50,238 nt of DNA, taken from the IMG/VR virus record IMGVR_UViG_3300015360_000063, positions 1 to 50,238 of that record; one strand, given 5' to 3'. Below the pieces are notes generated by a model, which saw only the letters and a program-made list of their open reading frames with translations, was not told the origin of the DNA and made no database searches. This DNA comes from a virus. Shown piece by piece: positions 8,495 through 17,206 of this stretch (within the stretch, counting starts at the first letter, position 1; every line of letters starts with the position of its first letter). Both the position numbers and the translations under genes were made by a program.

Positions 8495-9053
8495 CAGCGT
8501 CATATTTATCACCCTTCGCGAGATTGTCTTCCCAATACAATGGCTGGAAATTAGTGTAGTGATTCAATAGTATTATATCGTCCTCAGTATGTGCCAACGA
8601 TATTGGTTTTATGTGGTCTAATTGCCAGTATGTGCCTTGATTATTCCACGTCATATGCTCATCAAACTTAGACTCTAAATGTTTTTTGAATTCATCAAAT
8701 GTACACCCCAAAATTTCAGTAGTTTTTTTTGACTTTATTGTAAATTTACGTTTGAACGCATTGCGTATAAGACAACGAATATTATCCTTCATCTTGAAGT
8801 GTGGGTCTGTGTTTAATTTAGCTTTGCGATATGCTATAACCTTGTTGACTATTGTCTCTTTATTATTAATATAATATGTTTTTTTATTATGCAAGTATGT
8901 CTGTTTATTTATATCATAGTCAGTTTTACGTAATTTCACTTTACATTCTTTACAATATGATTTTACACCGTATTTACCATTTTTACTATTGTGAAACATA
9001 TCAAGTATTTTTGGTATGTTACATTTCTTACATGTTTTAGTTATTGTTTCCAT
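8460..9053 (-). CDS. HNH endonuclease with zinc-finger N-terminus, probable homing type
   Basis: 197 residues. N-terminal CKKCNIPK and CKECK pairs look like a zinc ribbon. The C-terminal part carries the HNH core: WQLDHIKPIS, then NHYTNFQPLYWEDN and LAKGDK. This matches free-standing phage HNH nucleases that cut DNA and spread by homing. The final residues KIEDESGILY are identical to the end of the capsid protein downstream, because the 3' end of that gene is duplicated. The gene is inserted between the capsid gene and its original terminator, without harm to either. It is more A/T-rich than the neighbouring capsid gene, in keeping with a mobile origin. Confidence 0.9.
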   Translation of the reverse strand: METITKTCKKCNIPKILDMFHNSKNGKYGVKSYCKECKVKLRKTDYDINKQTYLHNKKTYYINNKETIVNKVIAYRKAKLNTDPHFKMKDNIRCLIRNAFKRKFTIKSKKTTEILGCTFDEFKKHLESKFDEHMTWNNQGTYWQLDHIKPISLAHTEDDIILLNHYTNFQPLYWEDNLAKGDKYDAVKIEDESGILY

Positions 9054-9111
9054 GTTATTATATATTAAATTAATCGTCCCTGAAAAAATATAAATAATAT
9101 TATAAGCAAAA

Positions 9112-9140
9112 AAAAAACCTGGTCTGAGACCAGGTTTTTT
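9112..9140. terminator. Bidirectional terminator, copy 2
   Basis: Same hairpin as at 8416, now directly after the capsid stop codon on the minus strand. This ends capsid transcripts before the HNH gene. Confidence 0.9.
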
Positions 9141-9190
9141 ATTTGAAAGTTATGATTAGTATAAAATACCAGATTCATCTTCGATTTTGA
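9112..9190. repeat. 79-bp direct repeat, copy 2 (capsid 3' end)
   Basis: Identical to 8416-8494. Here the coding part is the genuine end of the major capsid gene. Confidence 0.97.
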
Positions 9191-10895
9191 TAGCCATGTA
9201 TTGCTTCTCCGGAAAAAATCCAAATTCACAAATTGCAAAACGAGAGTACATGTACAGACGTGGTGCCATTGTTTTTTCTGAAGTGATTTCAACTGATTCA
9301 GCTAACATGTAAGCTAAGAATTTCAATCCTGGCTCTTCTTTCTTACCGATACGACCTAAGTAGATAGTTAAATCTGCTGGTCCCATGTATGGGTCAACGT
9401 AAAGTTTAATACCGTCGATTGTACCTGCTGGTTGTAATTGGTTTGGTCCTGCTAACTTGGCGTCTAATGGATTGATTGTATAACGCTCAACACCTTTCAG
9501 GATGCCTGCAACAGTACCAGAAGTTACAACGTAGTCAATGCCAGCGATACGGCCGTCATTTGCAACATAGTAAGATGCTTGTTGAACTTTTGACCACAAT
9601 TTACGTGAAATTGAAGCATTGTGTTCTCCACCTAAAGCTGCTGCTGTAGCTGTAACTGACATATCAAATATTTTACCATCTGTAATACCACCACCTGCTA
9701 AACCTGCTAACATTGCTGCTGGAGCTGCTGGAGCTGTAGCACGATTTTTTAATCCCATTTCCTTTACTTTGTCTACGATTTCTGTAGAGATTTTCTGAGA
9801 GATTTGGTTAACTAACTGTGCCTTAGTTTTTTCAACTACGTCAACACCGTACATACGTTTCCAGTCGCCGATTTCAGATAATCTTAAAGCTGCAGATACG
9901 TGAGCCACACCGATTTCAACTGATTTAGTGAAAGAGTTTGGCCCGATTTTACCGGCTTCGTCGATTTCCCATGCGCCACGAGTCATTGTCTTGTTGCGTC
10001 CTGTTGTGAAATCGTCGATGAAATCTTCGTTTAGAGAAACTAGAGCAACATTTGCTACTGCAGTTATTACATAAGACGCTGCTGAAAAGTTAGTATCGTC
10101 GATTGTACCAGCTGTTAATAATGCGCTGATAGCACCAGCAGTTGGGAATGTGTTTAATGCTTGGTTAAACTGCCATGCGCCAGCTGACGCTGAGTTTTGT
10201 TGGATATATGCACGGAACATTGGTAGACCGTCGATGCGTGAAAATCCTTTGAATTCAAACCATCCTAGTTTAGAACCGGCTGGAGCTACTCTAGAATCAT
10301 ATGATGCTTGTACAGCACCAAAAGCACCACCGCTAACGTGAAAATACAATTTGTTAGAAATACGACCGCGTAATTCAGTTGTACCAGTAAACACCATTTC
10401 TGCACGTAAGAACGCAACTAGAGTTGTGAAATTTGCGTCTGCAGTTGGGCGAAATTTGAAAGTTGAAGTTCTTTCATCTTCTACACCGTTAGCGTTAGCA
10501 ACGTCATCATAAGACCAATCAAAGTACAATAAATCTACGCGATTTGAGTTAACATTGATTGTCGGCAATAATTCCAAACCTGGGGTTTGTGCTGCAATCT
10601 TTAAAGACGCCGGTAATAAAGTTTGACCTAAATCTCCAGAACCTGATGTTCCCGGTAAACCTGGAATTGCAGATAAACCTGGGAATTGTACATTACCCAT
10701 ACCTGCGGTATTTGCCATGTTTGCATATGCAACATTTTCTTTTACCATACCAGCAGTAATTGCTGATGCATGCATTTCAGCATACTCACATAATTCGTTG
10801 ATACGTTCAACGTTAGTGATACCTAATTTTTCAACGATTGGTTTCCATTTTTTAAATGCTTTGTCCATATCGATTGCTAATTGAGAATTTCTCAT
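9156..10895 (-). CDS. Major capsid protein, T4 gp23-like
   Basis: 579 residues, close to the length of T4-type capsid proteins (~520). It has a helical N-terminal arm of about 70 residues likely to be removed on maturation (LCE around residue 36 is a plausible cleavage site, inferred). A glycine/proline-rich linker follows, then the beta-rich core with the helix SVEIGVAHVSAALRLSEIGD and WKRMYGVD, which resembles the conserved gp23 spine helix. It assembles the icosahedral shell. The gene lies downstream of the protease-scaffold and portal genes on the same strand, the reverse-map equivalent of the T4 order 20-21-22-23. A late-type promoter box lies 36 bases upstream. Confidence 0.85.
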   Translation of the reverse strand: MRNSQLAIDMDKAFKKWKPIVEKLGITNVERINELCEYAEMHASAITAGMVKENVAYANMANTAGMGNVQFPGLSAIPGLPGTSGSGDLGQTLLPASLKIAAQTPGLELLPTINVNSNRVDLLYFDWSYDDVANANGVEDERTSTFKFRPTADANFTTLVAFLRAEMVFTGTTELRGRISNKLYFHVSGGAFGAVQASYDSRVAPAGSKLGWFEFKGFSRIDGLPMFRAYIQQNSASAGAWQFNQALNTFPTAGAISALLTAGTIDDTNFSAASYVITAVANVALVSLNEDFIDDFTTGRNKTMTRGAWEIDEAGKIGPNSFTKSVEIGVAHVSAALRLSEIGDWKRMYGVDVVEKTKAQLVNQISQKISTEIVDKVKEMGLKNRATAPAAPAAMLAGLAGGGITDGKIFDMSVTATAAALGGEHNASISRKLWSKVQQASYYVANDGRIAGIDYVVTSGTVAGILKGVERYTINPLDAKLAGPNQLQPAGTIDGIKLYVDPYMGPADLTIYLGRIGKKEEPGLKFLAYMLAESVEITSEKTMAPRLYMYSRFAICEFGFFPEKQYMAIKIEDESGILY

Positions 10896-11141
10896 ATTTT
10901 TAATTTTCTGTATTTTTATTTTTTATTTTAATTATATATTAACGTTTTTCTCATTTTTTCTAATCTTTAAGATGCTATCGTTTTCTGTATCTTAATACTA
11001 AAATGAAAAAAATAATATGTGCTAAACATTCTTGTTTGTCATGTTTAATGTAATATTATATATGTTTCTTTTTTTGCGTGTTTTTGCCAAAACACACAAT
11101 TTGTTACATTTTATATAAAAAGTTTAAAATAATCAAAAATA
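10896..11141. other. Non-coding gap with capsid promoter
   Basis: About 245 A/T-rich bases between the capsid start and the protease-scaffold terminator. The minus-strand late-type box ATTATATATTAA (plus-strand reading) is at 10931-10942. A second ATATATAAT-like run lies near 11050. I see no gene here. Confidence 0.6.
10931..10942 (-). promoter_or_regulatory. Late-type promoter motif before capsid gene
   Basis: Reads TTAATATATAAT on the minus strand, identical to the box at 1660, ending about 36 bases before the capsid ATG. Confidence 0.55.
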
Positions 11142-11169
11142 AAAAGACCGTCACGAATGACGGTCTTTT
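11142..11169. terminator. Terminator after protease-scaffold gene
   Basis: Perfect 12-bp stem AAAAGACCGTCA (11142-11153) with its complement (11158-11169), loop CGAA. T-runs on both strands. It closes the minus-strand protease-scaffold gene. Confidence 0.9.
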
Positions 11170-11185
11170 ATTATGTTGTGTATGA

Positions 11186-13561
11186 TTACTTTGTATTAAA
11201 GTTCTCCATAGTCTTCATGAAAGAATTGATATACTTATCAGATAACACGTCATTGTCGACAGTGTTTGCTGATTCCTTAATCAAAATCGCTTCAGCACCC
11301 AATACAGATTTAGCAAACGGACGAGTACTCCAGAAATTTGCAATATCTGCGTTCGTGACTAAATTGAAATATTTAGATTCTGATATGATTGATAACTTTT
11401 GTTCTTGTGCCATGTTATTCCATGATTCAGTCAATGTCTTAGGTACGTTAGAGATTAATCTCTCGTCGTATGTCATTGTCTTCTCATTGATTACACGACC
11501 GATAACGTTCAATACATCTTGTGTGTTGTAGTATTCGCTATTGTATAATTCAAGAGTGATTGCAGCACGGTATGCACTTTCTAATAATTTGAAATCTTCG
11601 ATTTGTTGTTCAGATAAGAAATTGTAGAAATGTGGTCTCTGGTTTGCAAGTACCTTTTGTTTCTTAAGCTCAGATAATACGTGGCTAACTTTCTCAGCAA
11701 CATTTTCTTCTGGGTTTAAGACTTCGTATTGGTCGTGTCCTAATTCACTTGTATCTTCAGAACCCGATTTTTGAATAGTGATTTTATCGTCTGTAACTTC
11801 GATAACTACACCAGTCTCGTCAGTCCCCACAATCTTAACCAATGCAGACATAAGAGTGTCTTTCATGTTGTTAGGCCCGCCTTCTGGCTGAACATCAGTA
11901 ACATCATTGATATTAAGTGCCGCCGGTACATCTTGTGGTTGTACGTCAGATGTAGGCTCAGAACTTGTTACTACAGGTTCTTCTGTCGTCATAATTGTTG
12001 GTTCAACTTCAGTAACCCCAGCAGATTGCTCTTCTGTTGGTGTTTCAGTAAACTCTTCTTGGTTCTCGATGTTATTGATTACCTCTTGTTCTTCTTCAAT
12101 TCCTAAGAATTCAACAATAGTCTCTAGTGAATGTATTGCATTTGGTGCAGTATTCTCGTTTACTGGAAGTGATGACTTAACGCTTTCTACAACTTTAACA
12201 TTGTATGCAACAACACCGTCAACTTTCTCTGCGATATAATCTAAGAAAATTTGGTCTCTGTAACATTCGTTGGCTACGTATTCTAACATGCCTTGTGTGT
12301 CTTTAACCTCACCTGCGATACTCTCGGCAAATTTCTGTGCTATTTCTGTTTCCGCGGCAACGTTCTCAGCAAACTGCTGTGCTATTTCTGTTTCCGCGGC
12401 AACGTTCTCAGCAAACTGCTGTGCTATTTCTGTTTCCGCGGCAACGTTCTCAGCAAACTGCTGTGTTATTTCTGTTTCTGCAGCAACATATTCTAAGAAC
12501 TCTGCATTATTTGCCACGTTCTCAGCAATCTTAGTTACATTGTTTGCGATGTCTTCAGAGAACAAGATGTTTGCTTTAGCGTGTTCCGCAACATACTCAA
12601 TCATCTTCTCGTCAACTGATAATCTAGTTTCGATGTCGACCGTGTATTTGTTTAAGTTTTTTAATTGAGACGCGATATGATTAGAATACGCAGTATTCTC
12701 GTTAATCTCGTATTTCAACTTGCTATTGTCAGAAACCAACTTAGAGTTTTCTGATACCAAGTGAGATACCTTAGTTTTCAAGAATGATAAATATTCTTTT
12801 ACTGCTCCCATCTCTTCGTTTAAGATTTCATGTTTCTCCATTAATCCTTTAACTTCTGGAGCATACTTTCCATTACCTAATTTCGATAATATTTGGTGTT
12901 CTAATTTAGCCATTTCATTTGCTAAAATTCCTTCCATGTGTTTTAAATCCATTGCTGTTTTTCTGTCATTTTTATTGTCTAAAAATAAATTATTTACCTG
13001 GTCGTCCTTCATCTCATAGATGCGGTAAGGTACGTCAATAGTAGTTTTCAATCCAAAACTTTCATTAACACTAACACGTGCTGACGGAAAACCTGGGTCT
13101 ACAACAATGTCGTAAGTGAACAATTCTTTTAGTGCTACGTTTCCAGAACCGTCTGTAACGCCTGCGGCTCTTGAAGACACGAATAACGGGTAACCGTCAT
13201 TAATAATTGCACGGGCTTCTTTACCATAATGTGTGCTCAATAATGCAATAGAACCATCGACACGTTTAGAATTTTCGTTATGTATTAGAGATTCAATCGC
13301 GTGTGACACATTTTTACCTGCAATGTCAAAAACATCCGGATGATCAAATTCACCATATAATACACCTAACATTTTGCGTTTTTCTAATAATGCTGTCATG
13401 CATGGTATAAAATTTTTGGCGTTATAAAAACGTTTATTACGATTTTCTATATCGAATTCTGTAAATATACCACTTAGTAAGAATTTTGACGTAGAACTAG
13501 CTGATTCATTTTTTTTCAATGATTCTGTGCCATTCTCGACAATTAATACGTGTTTTTCCAT
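11186..13561 (-). CDS. Prohead protease fused to scaffold/core protein
   Basis: 791 residues. Residues ~25-190 match the T4 gp21 prohead protease (herpesvirus assemblin-like serine protease): GEFDHP (70-75) with His74, a second conserved His at NVSHAI (87), and the serine motif FVSSRAAG (127-134). The remaining ~600 residues are acidic and mostly coiled coil, with 14-residue repeats (QQFAENVAAETEIA type) at about residues 365-420, as expected for an internal scaffold. In T4 the protease (gp21) and scaffold (gp22) are separate, so this is a natural fusion that would deliver one protease per scaffold chain and be degraded on maturation. A near-perfect TATAAATA late box lies just upstream. Confidence 0.85.
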   Translation of the reverse strand: MEKHVLIVENGTESLKKNESASSTSKFLLSGIFTEFDIENRNKRFYNAKNFIPCMTALLEKRKMLGVLYGEFDHPDVFDIAGKNVSHAIESLIHNENSKRVDGSIALLSTHYGKEARAIINDGYPLFVSSRAAGVTDGSGNVALKELFTYDIVVDPGFPSARVSVNESFGLKTTIDVPYRIYEMKDDQVNNLFLDNKNDRKTAMDLKHMEGILANEMAKLEHQILSKLGNGKYAPEVKGLMEKHEILNEEMGAVKEYLSFLKTKVSHLVSENSKLVSDNSKLKYEINENTAYSNHIASQLKNLNKYTVDIETRLSVDEKMIEYVAEHAKANILFSEDIANNVTKIAENVANNAEFLEYVAAETEITQQFAENVAAETEIAQQFAENVAAETEIAQQFAENVAAETEIAQKFAESIAGEVKDTQGMLEYVANECYRDQIFLDYIAEKVDGVVAYNVKVVESVKSSLPVNENTAPNAIHSLETIVEFLGIEEEQEVINNIENQEEFTETPTEEQSAGVTEVEPTIMTTEEPVVTSSEPTSDVQPQDVPAALNINDVTDVQPEGGPNNMKDTLMSALVKIVGTDETGVVIEVTDDKITIQKSGSEDTSELGHDQYEVLNPEENVAEKVSHVLSELKKQKVLANQRPHFYNFLSEQQIEDFKLLESAYRAAITLELYNSEYYNTQDVLNVIGRVINEKTMTYDERLISNVPKTLTESWNNMAQEQKLSIISESKYFNLVTNADIANFWSTRPFAKSVLGAEAILIKESANTVDNDVLSDKYINSFMKTMENFNTK
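12339..12464. repeat. 42-bp tandem repeats in scaffold region
   Basis: Three essentially identical 42-bp units (12339, 12381, 12423) with degenerate units on both sides, encoding 14-residue coiled-coil repeats. The length is in frame and a multiple of two heptads. Confidence 0.95.
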
Positions 13562-13581
13562 ATTAAACTAAAAACTGATTT

Positions 13582-13596
13582 TTATTTATATATTTA
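13582..13596 (-). promoter_or_regulatory. Late-type promoter before protease-scaffold
   Basis: On the minus strand this reads TAAATATATAAATA, which contains TATAAATA, the T4 late promoter sequence, about 20 bases upstream of the ATG at 13561. Confidence 0.55.
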
Positions 13597-13630
13597 ATTA
13601 AAATAGTCCTTTTTTTCTATTAGACCATGA

Positions 13631-15355
13631 TTAAGCTACATCATCTCCGCCTGTGTCAGTCGGTGGCGTTTCTTCAGCCGCGGCTGTTTCAGCTCCAGTG
13701 TCAGTCGGTAGAGTTTCTTCAGCCGCGGCTGTTTCAGCTCCAGTGTCAGTCGGTAGAGTTTCTTCAGTCGCTGCTGTTTCAGCATCACCAGCTCCAGCAC
13801 CACCAGCGCCAGCATCGTTCTTCCAGAATTGCTCGTTCTCGGCCATCTGTTCGTCAGTAAACTCCATAATGTGTTTGGCAAGGAATCTCCAATGCAACAT
13901 TGGTTTATCATCTTCACGTTTCAGGTTACTCTGTAAATCATTTGCTATAGACGCTTTGGCCTGCATGTTTGATAACATCTTGGCTTTTATTAATTCCGAG
14001 TGTCCGTAGAAAATTATATTCAAGTCATTGTACAACTTATTGTCAGATTCTAGTTCCGGAAAATCTAAAAGCAGCTGTAAGATTAATGGTTTCAAGAGAA
14101 CGTCTTTGAACAAAGTTCTCAATCGCTCGATATATTGTTGGAAGTTGTAGTCGTCGTGTGTCAATTCGCCGCCCAGGCTGTAGATGTTACCGCCACCAGT
14201 GCTATTGTCAAGTCTGGTAAACGGGAACTTAGAAGCACGCTTCAATGCGTTGTGAAACCATATTAACATGGTGTTCTCGTTCAGGTCATGACCTCCAGGC
14301 TCGATGATACTCATTTCCGGTTTCGCATCGCCCGGATTAGGCAACCAGTATTCCTTAGAATATGGCAAGTCCTTGCTTCCGTCAATGTAAATCAAACCGG
14401 TCGTATCGTCAAACGCTATATGGTCTTTGTAATCCGCGATAAGCGTCGCAATCTCTTGTTCTGCTTGCATCGGTGACAACCCCTGTGTCGGGATGATGAA
14501 CTGCTTGTGCATTGTTGCGTTGATTAAGTTGAAAAGCAACTTGGCGCGTTCGATGCTTTTTAGTTCGTTATAAGGCCTGATTAAAGGTTCTACATAACTG
14601 GTTTCCATATAATTCGAAGAACCCGAGTAAGACACATAGATAATCTCTGCATCCAATAGTATCCTTCTGTTCTGTTCGTCGTACGGATACTGTATCCACA
14701 ATTTCAGACCAGACTCAGGGTCGATTATTGGTATGACAGTAAGCGGGTCAATCTTCTGGAATCCAGCGATATTCTTACCCTTCTTATCGTATATAATCTC
14801 ACGGCACAGGAATCCCTCTACTATCCAGTCTCTGCAAATATCCCAGGCGAGTGAGCCGTCTGCAAAACCGCTTATGGTGTATATGTTCTCGAATATGTCT
14901 TTTATCTTTTTTCTCACTGCAATAGGATAAGACTCCGGTAAGTCGACGATCTCACAGAATTTCTTGTCCTTTCCGTATACAATCATCTCGTTTGCCATCT
15001 TGGTAACGAAATATCTAATCTCCACCTTAGACGCGTATTCTCTCAGAATAGGAATCTTGGTTATATAGTCTCCAGACAATGCGGCAATCGTTTGTCTCTC
15101 TTGCATTATAGCGTGGACCTTGCGACTGAACACTGTGTAATTGTATCCGCTGCTGTCAGTTATGGCTGAAGTGTCTTCGTTCGCGTGAATACCTTTCGCG
15201 TTTTTAATAGCAGCTTCTTGGTAATTACGACCGAACAACGATAGTCGAGCTACACGGCTATTGAAAAACGTCTGATTGTTCGTAGATAGACTATCTAGTA
15301 TAGTAGAGCCGGTCGAACCACTCTGTTGTCTATATGGATTATACCCTGATGCCAT
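13631..15355 (-). CDS. Portal protein, T4 gp20-like
   Basis: 574 residues, similar in length to T4 gp20 (524). The central segment with PLIRPYNELKSIERAKLLF and the following region is the conserved portal core that packs the helical wing and stem. The dodecameric portal sits at one capsid vertex, and is the docking site for the terminase and neck. The last ~60 residues carry three 15-residue repeats (ETAAAEETLPTDTGA type) encoded by a 45-bp tandem repeat, an acidic disordered tail not typical of portals. The gene precedes the protease-scaffold gene in the same direction, as in T4. Confidence 0.85.
   Translation of the reverse strand: MASGYNPYRQQSGSTGSTILDSLSTNNQTFFNSRVARLSLFGRNYQEAAIKNAKGIHANEDTSAITDSSGYNYTVFSRKVHAIMQERQTIAALSGDYITKIPILREYASKVEIRYFVTKMANEMIVYGKDKKFCEIVDLPESYPIAVRKKIKDIFENIYTISGFADGSLAWDICRDWIVEGFLCREIIYDKKGKNIAGFQKIDPLTVIPIIDPESGLKLWIQYPYDEQNRRILLDAEIIYVSYSGSSNYMETSYVEPLIRPYNELKSIERAKLLFNLINATMHKQFIIPTQGLSPMQAEQEIATLIADYKDHIAFDDTTGLIYIDGSKDLPYSKEYWLPNPGDAKPEMSIIEPGGHDLNENTMLIWFHNALKRASKFPFTRLDNSTGGGNIYSLGGELTHDDYNFQQYIERLRTLFKDVLLKPLILQLLLDFPELESDNKLYNDLNIIFYGHSELIKAKMLSNMQAKASIANDLQSNLKREDDKPMLHWRFLAKHIMEFTDEQMAENEQFWKNDAGAGGAGAGDAETAATEETLPTDTGAETAAAEETLPTDTGAETAAAEETPPTDTGGDDVA
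13653..13783. repeat. 45-bp tandem repeats at portal 3' end
   Basis: Three units starting at 13653, 13698 and 13743, nearly identical, in frame, encoding the acidic 15-residue C-terminal repeats of the portal protein. Confidence 0.95.
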
Positions 15356-15366
15356 GTTTTATTGGT

Positions 15367-16110
15367 TTAAAATAATTTTTTTATTAATTGTAAAGACTTT
15401 TCTAGATTGTCGTTCCTGGTACTGACGTCCGAATGTGCCTTTGTCAGTTCTTTCTCCATGCTTCTGTAATCTCCGAGTATCTCTTTTATCAGTTTGTTCT
15501 GTCTTTCTTCCTGTTCTTTAATCTTTTTGTTCCATATGTCTATCAGTTTCTGGTCATCGACGCCAGTCAATCTGGCAGTGGACATCGTAAGAAACGTCGG
15601 CAATATGTTCATCGATATTTCGTAGGTCTTGTTCACCAACTTACTGTCGAATCTGCGTATGCTCCACTCGAAACCAATCGAGTGCAATAATTTATATATA
15701 TTAGCGAAATCGATATTCTCAAACGCTTTTTGTTCTTCTGTATTTTTATTAGTGTTTTCTCCGAGTGTTTTTATGTTGAAGTTGCATAGGCTGTTGAAGA
15801 ATACCGTCCTGATGCTCACAGGTATGAAATTTATGGATACCGCGTATAAGTACCTGGTACTGTCCTGGTCAGTCCAATCAATCACAAACAATGGATTGAA
15901 CTTCTCCATCTTGCTAGACTTCCCAGACAGGTCGTAGAACATGAAATAGAACTTACCTTTCTGTATGTTAGACATGTTTATAGGTACTATCTCCTCGGAA
16001 TGCCCGTTGAGCCCGGCAGTCATGTACTCGGCATTGACTTGGTACATGTTAGAACCGATTTCCTGGAACTGTTTTTTTATCGTATCTTTTAGGTAGTCTG
16101 TTTCCATCAT
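15367..16110 (-). CDS. Uncharacterised head/neck-region protein with coiled-coil C-terminus
   Basis: 247 residues. The segment GKFYFMFYDLSGKS..FNPLFVIDW followed by a beta-rich YAVSINFIPVSIRTVFF resembles a protein seen next to the portal or head genes in many T4-like phages (consensus like Y-x-F-x-YDP-x-P-x-F-P), sometimes labelled DNA end protector. I am not certain of that label. The C-terminal 60 residues form a coiled coil. Start and stop overlap those of neighbours (ATGA with the head completion gene), so it is in the same operon as gp4 and portal. Confidence 0.65.
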   Translation of the reverse strand: MMETDYLKDTIKKQFQEIGSNMYQVNAEYMTAGLNGHSEEIVPINMSNIQKGKFYFMFYDLSGKSSKMEKFNPLFVIDWTDQDSTRYLYAVSINFIPVSIRTVFFNSLCNFNIKTLGENTNKNTEEQKAFENIDFANIYKLLHSIGFEWSIRRFDSKLVNKTYEISMNILPTFLTMSTARLTGVDDQKLIDIWNKKIKEQEERQNKLIKEILGDYRSMEKELTKAHSDVSTRNDNLEKSLQLIKKLF

Positions 16111-16598
16111 GGTTTAAGTTTTGAAAGATGCTCCTCTGTCACCAACCAGAATTTTATGTCACGGTTCTTACACCACTCCATGGCATAGACCCACTTATAT
16201 TTGTTCTTCTGCCATGCCTGTATCTCGTATTCTAGTGATTTCAATTTCTTCTCAGATATGTCTCCTGAAGGAACTATGGGTTCCCTTATCTCTTTCTCTG
16301 GCTTCACTTCGACCAAGAACTTGTTCATGAACCCGTCGACGTCTTTGTTGGCTGTCTCTAGGTAGAAATCCGGTATGTACATGTGTCCCTTGCCCATCCT
16401 ATCGTTATACGATATTTTGAAAACCTCGCTTCCCCATTTCAATACTCCAGGATTCAAATCACAATACACCATGAATTTATACTCCCATGACGAACGATAC
16501 ACGATGTCGACCGGGTTCCCGATATACTTTATCGGATTCTGTATCTTGTAAAATCCCTGGTGGAATCTTGTCTGTTGGTTCGGGACGTGTTTACTCAT
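16107..16598 (-). CDS. Head completion protein, T4 gp4-like nuclease fold
   Basis: 163 residues from the ATG at 16598, which leaves an 8-base overlap with the upstream gene. A longer form from 16640 would overlap by 50. The pattern NPVDIVYRSSWEYKFMVYCD, then LKWGSEVFKISY, YIPDFYLE and FLVEVKPEKE is characteristic of T4 gp4-type head completion proteins. They have a restriction-enzyme-like fold (the E of RSSWE, D of PDF, E-x-K of VEVKP). They act after packaging to allow tail joining. It overlaps the following gene by ATGA. Confidence 0.85.
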   Translation of the reverse strand: MSKHVPNQQTRFHQGFYKIQNPIKYIGNPVDIVYRSSWEYKFMVYCDLNPGVLKWGSEVFKISYNDRMGKGHMYIPDFYLETANKDVDGFMNKFLVEVKPEKEIREPIVPSGDISEKKLKSLEYEIQAWQKNKYKWVYAMEWCKNRDIKFWLVTEEHLSKLKP

Positions 16599-17187
16599 CT
16601 GTTTTTTCTCTGATTGTCTCAGGTTCTTTGCCTGGGACAATCTTTATTTTTTTACCGTCTGACTTGGAATATATCCAATACGCAATTTTCTTGTTTAGTG
16701 GCTTTTCTAATTCTTTCTCATACCCAGAACCCTTGCCTGGTAAGCAATACGCTATCGTGACATGTGCATGATAATCTGGGAAATTTGACTTGTATGGGAA
16801 CATGGATGTGACCATCTTGTTGAGTATGTTGAGCTCTTCCGATTTGACATCCCACTTGACCACATCGTATTTATCGTTCTTGAACAGCGAAATTTTAGAC
16901 ACTTCGATTGATGGTCCATCAATCATGGTGAATAGTTTAACTACTTCCGATTCTTCTATCTTATCGTCTTCTAACCCGTACAAGACGGTGACGTGCGGTT
17001 CTATCTCTAGCCCGTACGCGTTGTCTTCGTCATTGTATAGGTCTCCTTCTTCTATGTCAGGGTTACTGAACGCGGAGTCGAGGTAGCCCATGATACATCC
17101 AGAGCTATACGATTGATTTTCAGTTTTTTCGTTCATTTTACGAAAATGTCTGTTGAATTCTAATCTCGATAAAATATTTATATTCAT
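16591..17187 (-). CDS. 2H phosphoesterase superfamily protein
   Basis: 198 residues with two HxT motifs, HVT at 65-67 (EPHVTVLYGL) and HVT at 142-144 (YHAHVTIAYCLPG), spaced as in 2H phosphoesterases. This superfamily cleaves 2',3'-cyclic or 2'-5' phosphodiester bonds, and includes RNA-repair enzymes and the T4 anti-CBASS protein Acb1, which degrades cyclic nucleotide signals. An anti-defence or RNA-repair role is therefore plausible but cannot be decided from sequence. It sits between the late sigma factor and gp4 in the minus-strand operon. An internal ATG at 17136 is an alternative start. Confidence 0.75.
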   Translation of the reverse strand: MNINILSRLEFNRHFRKMNEKTENQSYSSGCIMGYLDSAFSNPDIEEGDLYNDEDNAYGLEIEPHVTVLYGLEDDKIEESEVVKLFTMIDGPSIEVSKISLFKNDKYDVVKWDVKSEELNILNKMVTSMFPYKSNFPDYHAHVTIAYCLPGKGSGYEKELEKPLNKKIAYWIYSKSDGKKIKIVPGKEPETIREKTDE

Positions 17188-17206
17188 CTCATTTTATGTG
17201 TGTTTT

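Noticed and set aside
12270-12668. Plus-strand frames of 132, 67 and 65 codons opposite the scaffold gene
   Set aside because: They are antisense shadows of the in-frame 42-bp repeats of the scaffold.
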